Shown here piece by piece: positions 60,746 to 64,000 of a stretch of DNA of 64,000 nt. Numbering within the stretch: position 1 is the first letter of the stretch; every line of letters starts with the position of its first letter. Under the pieces are notes generated by a model. That model was not told the DNA's origin. It was given only the letters and a program-made list of their open reading frames with translations, and ran no database searches. The translations under genes and the position numbers were made by a program. This stretch comes from Cladobotryum mycophilum (taxonomy: Eukaryota; Ascomycota; Sordariomycetes; Hypocreales; Hypocreaceae): contig JAVFKD010000004.1 of the NCBI GenBank assembly GCA_036429605.1, positions 4,712,001 to 4,776,000 on the forward strand. Reading direction: 5' to 3'.

Positions 60746-61401
60746 CTACTCTACCTCCAAAGCCTTGACCTTTTCAAAGACGGCGACAAATTCCGTCGCG
60801 TCTCTTGAGCCGCTCAAGTGGAAGCGATCCTGAATCGTGAAATCCGGCACACCACTGACGCCGCTCGCTCGCGCACTGCCCGCCTGCTGATCGACCTCAG
60901 CACCGCCCTCGTCACTGTCGACAATGGCCCTCTGGAAGTCCGCCTCTGGGATGCCGGCGCCGGTCGCAACCTGCTTCAGCACCGCGGCGTCCATAATGTC
61001 CCCCTCATTCTCAAAGTAGGCCGCGAACAAGCCGTCGACGGCTTTCAGATGGGTCTCCTGGCCGTACTTTTTCGACAGGTGAACTAGCCTGTGCGAGTCC
61101 CGCGTGTTGCCTATGCGGCCGCCGAACTTGAAGTTGATGCCGACCTGCTGGCCGACGGCGTTGAGGCGCTCATGGATGAGGGCGACGCGATCGGCGCCGA
61201 ATTTCTCGCTGTAGAATTGTCTCTTGTCCGCGCTGGCTGCGTAGGGGTTGAGCTGGAAGGGGAGTAGGTAACGGTGAAGGTATCCGAAGAGGTCGGGTGC
61301 TGTCGCTGCCAGATCTGTTGGGCCTGGAGGAGCTGCTTGCGCCCGACGTAGCACCAGGGACAGACGGTGTCTGAGACGACACTAATGCGGAAGTTTGTCA
61401 T
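60746..61401 (-). CDS. DsbA/FrnE-like thioredoxin-fold oxidoreductase, one frame break
   Basis: Thioredoxin-fold protein of the DSBA-like / FrnE group, where members include dithiol oxidoreductases and 2-hydroxychromene-2-carboxylate isomerase relatives. The start at 61401 gives FRISVVSDTVCPWCYVGRKQ with a CPWC active-site motif at about residues 14-17. Family segments follow: FQLNPYAASADKRQFYSEKF, NTRDSHRLVHLSKKYG, LFAAYFENEGDIMD, and GVSGVPDFTIQDRFHLSGS with the conserved cis-Pro (GVP). The frame breaks after FTVTYSP; one extra G in the + strand run 61259-61262 restores it, giving exactly 219 codons and 218 residues, normal for the family. Convergent with the PLD-like gene. FrnE-type proteins occur in some polyketide clusters, so a tailoring role is possible but unproven. 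Confidence 0.9.
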
Positions 61402-62937
61402 TGTTGAGGTGAGGGTGATTTACTAATGAAGCTGCTGCTGCTACCACTGGATGATGAAAGTGAATACTACCGCCTTGTTCGAAATTGTGACGTTTACAGT
61501 GAGGGTTTTCTGTCGATTTACTCAACTGAACCTTTTGGATACTACTCCGGACTTCGAAACGGAGTTCTGGTCTAGGCATGTTTGCACGTTGGCCAGCCAT
61601 TGTGTGTGTCATCCTCCTCAGTTGTATTTGTAATCCAGTTTGATGGATAGATGACTCTCACCCAACCCTCAGTTGAAAAGTGGGATGCATCCATATTTTC
61701 AAGGGTCGCACATGGCAAGACAGCAAAAACTCGATGTACCGACATGTCCTCCCTTGAACTAATATGTGCATTCTAACCTGTAAGAGCGTGCGTACGTACG
61801 CCGTGTTACACAAATGCGAGACAGGACAAGACAAGACAAGGCACGCGCCTTTCAGAGCCCGTTGAAGTCCATGGATCGAGATTTTTTACCCTCTCTTTCT
61901 TTTAGTGGACCCGCCGCGTGAAATCACATCCATGGATGGTGTGAATTTGTCAGGTCGGATGAATCAACGGCCGACAAGGGCCCCATAACCACCAACGTTC
62001 AATGGGCATGGAAGCTGGGGGAATCGTAAAGTTAAGTCTGAACGCTGAAGCAACCTAGAGCCACATGGGGCAGTAGGGTACTCTGTTAACCATAACTGGC
62101 ATCCGTACTATTCATGGATGCCCCCCTAACAGCCATATGTCATCCTGGGACCTCGGGGCGGGTACGGGTGTGGATACTTGTGTTATGGCGGCCAGCCGGG
62201 TCACGTCAAAAACCGATATCCAATTGCGTCCAACCGAATCCAACCGAACGGTTCGTGCTGCCTTCGTGCAGCACTAATGCCGCCGCAGCTCGTTCTCGTT
62301 CTCGGTTATTCAGATCCATCGACGGCTTGTCTTGGGGGGGCACAATGGAGAAGCTTATTTTGACACTTCCACGTCATTTACAACTGCCGAGGAGCTCGCG
62401 TCGAATTGAATGGGGCCGTAGTGCGTGTAGGACGAATACAATGTTGAAAAAGTCTCTATTACCATTGTAGACTTTTTTCCGGACTGTGGAGTGGATTGTA
62501 ATAGCCTACTGAGATGGTGGTCTGAGCCGTCATGGGTGCTAGTATGGACCAGGCCGGCCAGGGTTCTTCATCCAGGGAATCGTTCCAACCTACCCAATAA
62601 AGTGGCTCTGAATCCGAGCGTTTCCACTAGGGAACCATGATGAGCTCCATCCATCGTAGATTAGAGACCAAATGACAAAGCTCCATGGGCCCCTGATCAC
62701 GGAAGCAATGGCCGTGGACAAAGCGAATGCCGCGAAATGCAATCTATCTCCGACTCATTTTCATCGCCTTTAAGCCTTTATTGACTTGCATTCGCCGACG
62801 ATGGCCTGGAGTATAAAGATGGACTCGTCCTCCCTTACTTCTAAGGAGATTAAGAACATCATCATCACAGCTCACTCATCATCGCATCGTCTTCTGCTTC
62901 AACCTCCTCCGCTCTCTTTTACATCACACTTTCAAAC
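61402..62937. other. 1.5-kb divergent promoter region
   Basis: Lies between the DsbA-like gene (-) and the OYE gene (+). Open frames here are short and random-looking. No supported gene. Confidence 0.5.
62812..62818 (+). promoter_or_regulatory. TATA box candidate for the OYE gene
   Basis: TATAAAG about 120 bases upstream of the ATG at 62938, followed by a C/T- and CATCATC-rich leader. Confidence 0.45.
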
Positions 62938-64000
62938 ATGGCATCAGGAAGATATGAGGCCTCACAGGTCGACCCTAGTCCTCTTGGCCAGCCCTTGACC
63001 TTTGAGTTCACCGGCCAGACTGCAAAGAACCGCTTCTTCAAGTCGGCTATGTCTGAGAGATTGTCTAGCTGGGACGACCAAGACCTCACCAAACGCGGTG
63101 TTCCTTCAAAAGAGCTCATCAACGTATACAGGCGATGGGGCGAGGGCGACTACGGTCTGCTCATGGTAGGCAACACCATGCTAGACTATGACCAGCTCGA
63201 AGCACCAGGCAACCCAATTATTCCTGCCGCAGCGCCCTTCTCTGGAGAGCGCTTCGAGCGCTTCAAGGAGCTTGCGACTGCTGCGAAGAAGCACGGCAGC
63301 CTGGTCCATGTGCAATTGAGCCATCCCGGGCGACAAGTGACTGAGATCGTCAACCCCCATCCCATTTCTCCCAGCGATATTAAACTCGAGACACGGCCGT
63401 TTGGTGTGGGATTTGCCAAGCCAAGGGCCATGGAGAAGAAGGACTTTGAGGAAGTTGTCAGCGGCTTTGCTCATGCTTCAGAGTACCTTTACAAGGCTGG
63501 TTATGATGGAATTCAGCTGCATGCCGCACAGTAAGTAATCCTCGGAGCGTGATGAAGGTGCATTCTTCTGGATGATACTCACACGATAATCTCTCACAGT
63601 GGCTACCTCTTGGCTCAATTCCTGGCCCAGACCACCAACAAGCGGACAGACGAGTACGGCGGTTCCCTGCAGAACCGTGCGAGAATCATCTTCGAAATCA
63701 GCGACGCCATCCGCGCCCGCGTCCCAGATAAGTCCTTTAGCATCGGCATCAAGATCAACAGCGTGGAGTTTCAGGAAGGCGGCTTCTCCCCCGAGGACTG
63801 CAGGGATCTCTGCATCGAGCTCGAGAAGCACGGGTTTGATTACGTCGAGCTATCCGGCGGCACGTACGAGCACATGGGCTTCTCACACCAGCGCGAGTCG
63901 ACCAAGAAGCGCGAGGCCTACTTCCTCGAGTTCGCCGACCTCATCATCCCGCATCTCAAGAAGACCAAGGCGTACGTCACGGGCGGCCTGAGGACGGTGA
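62938..64000 (+). CDS. Old yellow enzyme family NADH:flavin oxidoreductase (partial, 3' end missing)
   Basis: FMN-dependent ene-reductase-type enzyme of the OYE family, which reduces activated C=C bonds with NAD(P)H. Exon 1 is 62938-63530 and exon 2 starts at 63600 (69-nt intron, GTAAGT donor); the gene runs off the right edge, so about 330 residues are visible. Visible family motifs: TAKNRFFKSAMSERL near residue 30 (FMN-binding strand 1), LMVGNTMLD, VHVQLSHPGRQ, and across the splice LHAAHGYLLAQFL followed by NKRTDEYGGSLQNR, then IGIKINSVEF and the near-terminal AYVTGGLRTV with the phosphate-binding region. The start at 62938 is the first ATG after the leader. OYEs often act as tailoring enzymes, so it may belong with the PKS, but it is 4.5 kb from it. 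Confidence 0.95.

Overview
The window is nuclear DNA of a filamentous ascomycete. Genes carry short spliceosomal introns (about 50-160 nt, mostly GTAAGT-like donors), are separated by long intergenic regions, and encode fungal families: Zn2Cys6 regulators, GH47, GH5 and GH128 glycosidases, an iterative highly reducing polyketide synthase (HR-PKS), MFS transporters and GPI/mucin-like surface proteins. Family style suggests Sordariomycetes, probably Hypocreales; I cannot fix the genus. No CRISPR, rRNA, convincing tRNA or intact transposon was seen.

Layout. 1-591: 3' end of an acidic protein of unknown function. 1917-5515 (-): six-exon Zn2Cys6 regulator with a centrally placed zinc cluster. 9788-11165 (+): five-exon TauD/TfdA-like 2-oxoglutarate dioxygenase. 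11166-22929: very gene-poor, holding one small GPI-anchored protein (14365-15270, -) and one speculative 78-aa basic protein (17402-17685, +). 22930-25098 (+): a second Zn2Cys6 regulator. 25800-28180 (-): class 3 lipase with seven frame breaks. 29364-31154 (-): GH47 mannosidase. 32292-33276 (+): single-pass mucin-like surface protein. 34878-36536 (+) and 36906-38603 (-): convergent MFS transporters. 41978-42789 (-) and 44054-45484 (+): divergent GH128 and GH5 beta-1,3-glucanases. 45975-47822 (-): a third Zn2Cys6 regulator, divergent from the HR-PKS at 50452-58432 (+, KS-AT-DH-MT-ER-KR-ACP). Then a PLD-like protein (59171-60655, +), a DsbA-like oxidoreductase (60746-61401, -) and an old yellow enzyme (62938 to the right edge, +).

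How they may work together. The right half has the shape of a small secondary-metabolite locus: a regulator head to head with an HR-PKS, followed by possible redox tailoring enzymes (the DsbA/FrnE-like protein and the ene-reductase-type OYE). The surface proteins, GH47 and two glucanases suggest cell-wall and secretory functions further left.

The most important technical observation is that five genes contain eleven places where reading frame is restored only by assuming one more base in a 4-6 base homopolymer, and every one of these runs is G on the + strand. This points to systematic homopolymer undercalling rather than to eleven mutations, and it means the PKS, lipase, GH128, TF and DsbA models would be called truncated by automatic annotation. 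I found no clearly unprecedented system; the best candidates for novelty are the PKS locus, the central-zinc-cluster regulator and the small gene candidates in the gene-poor region.
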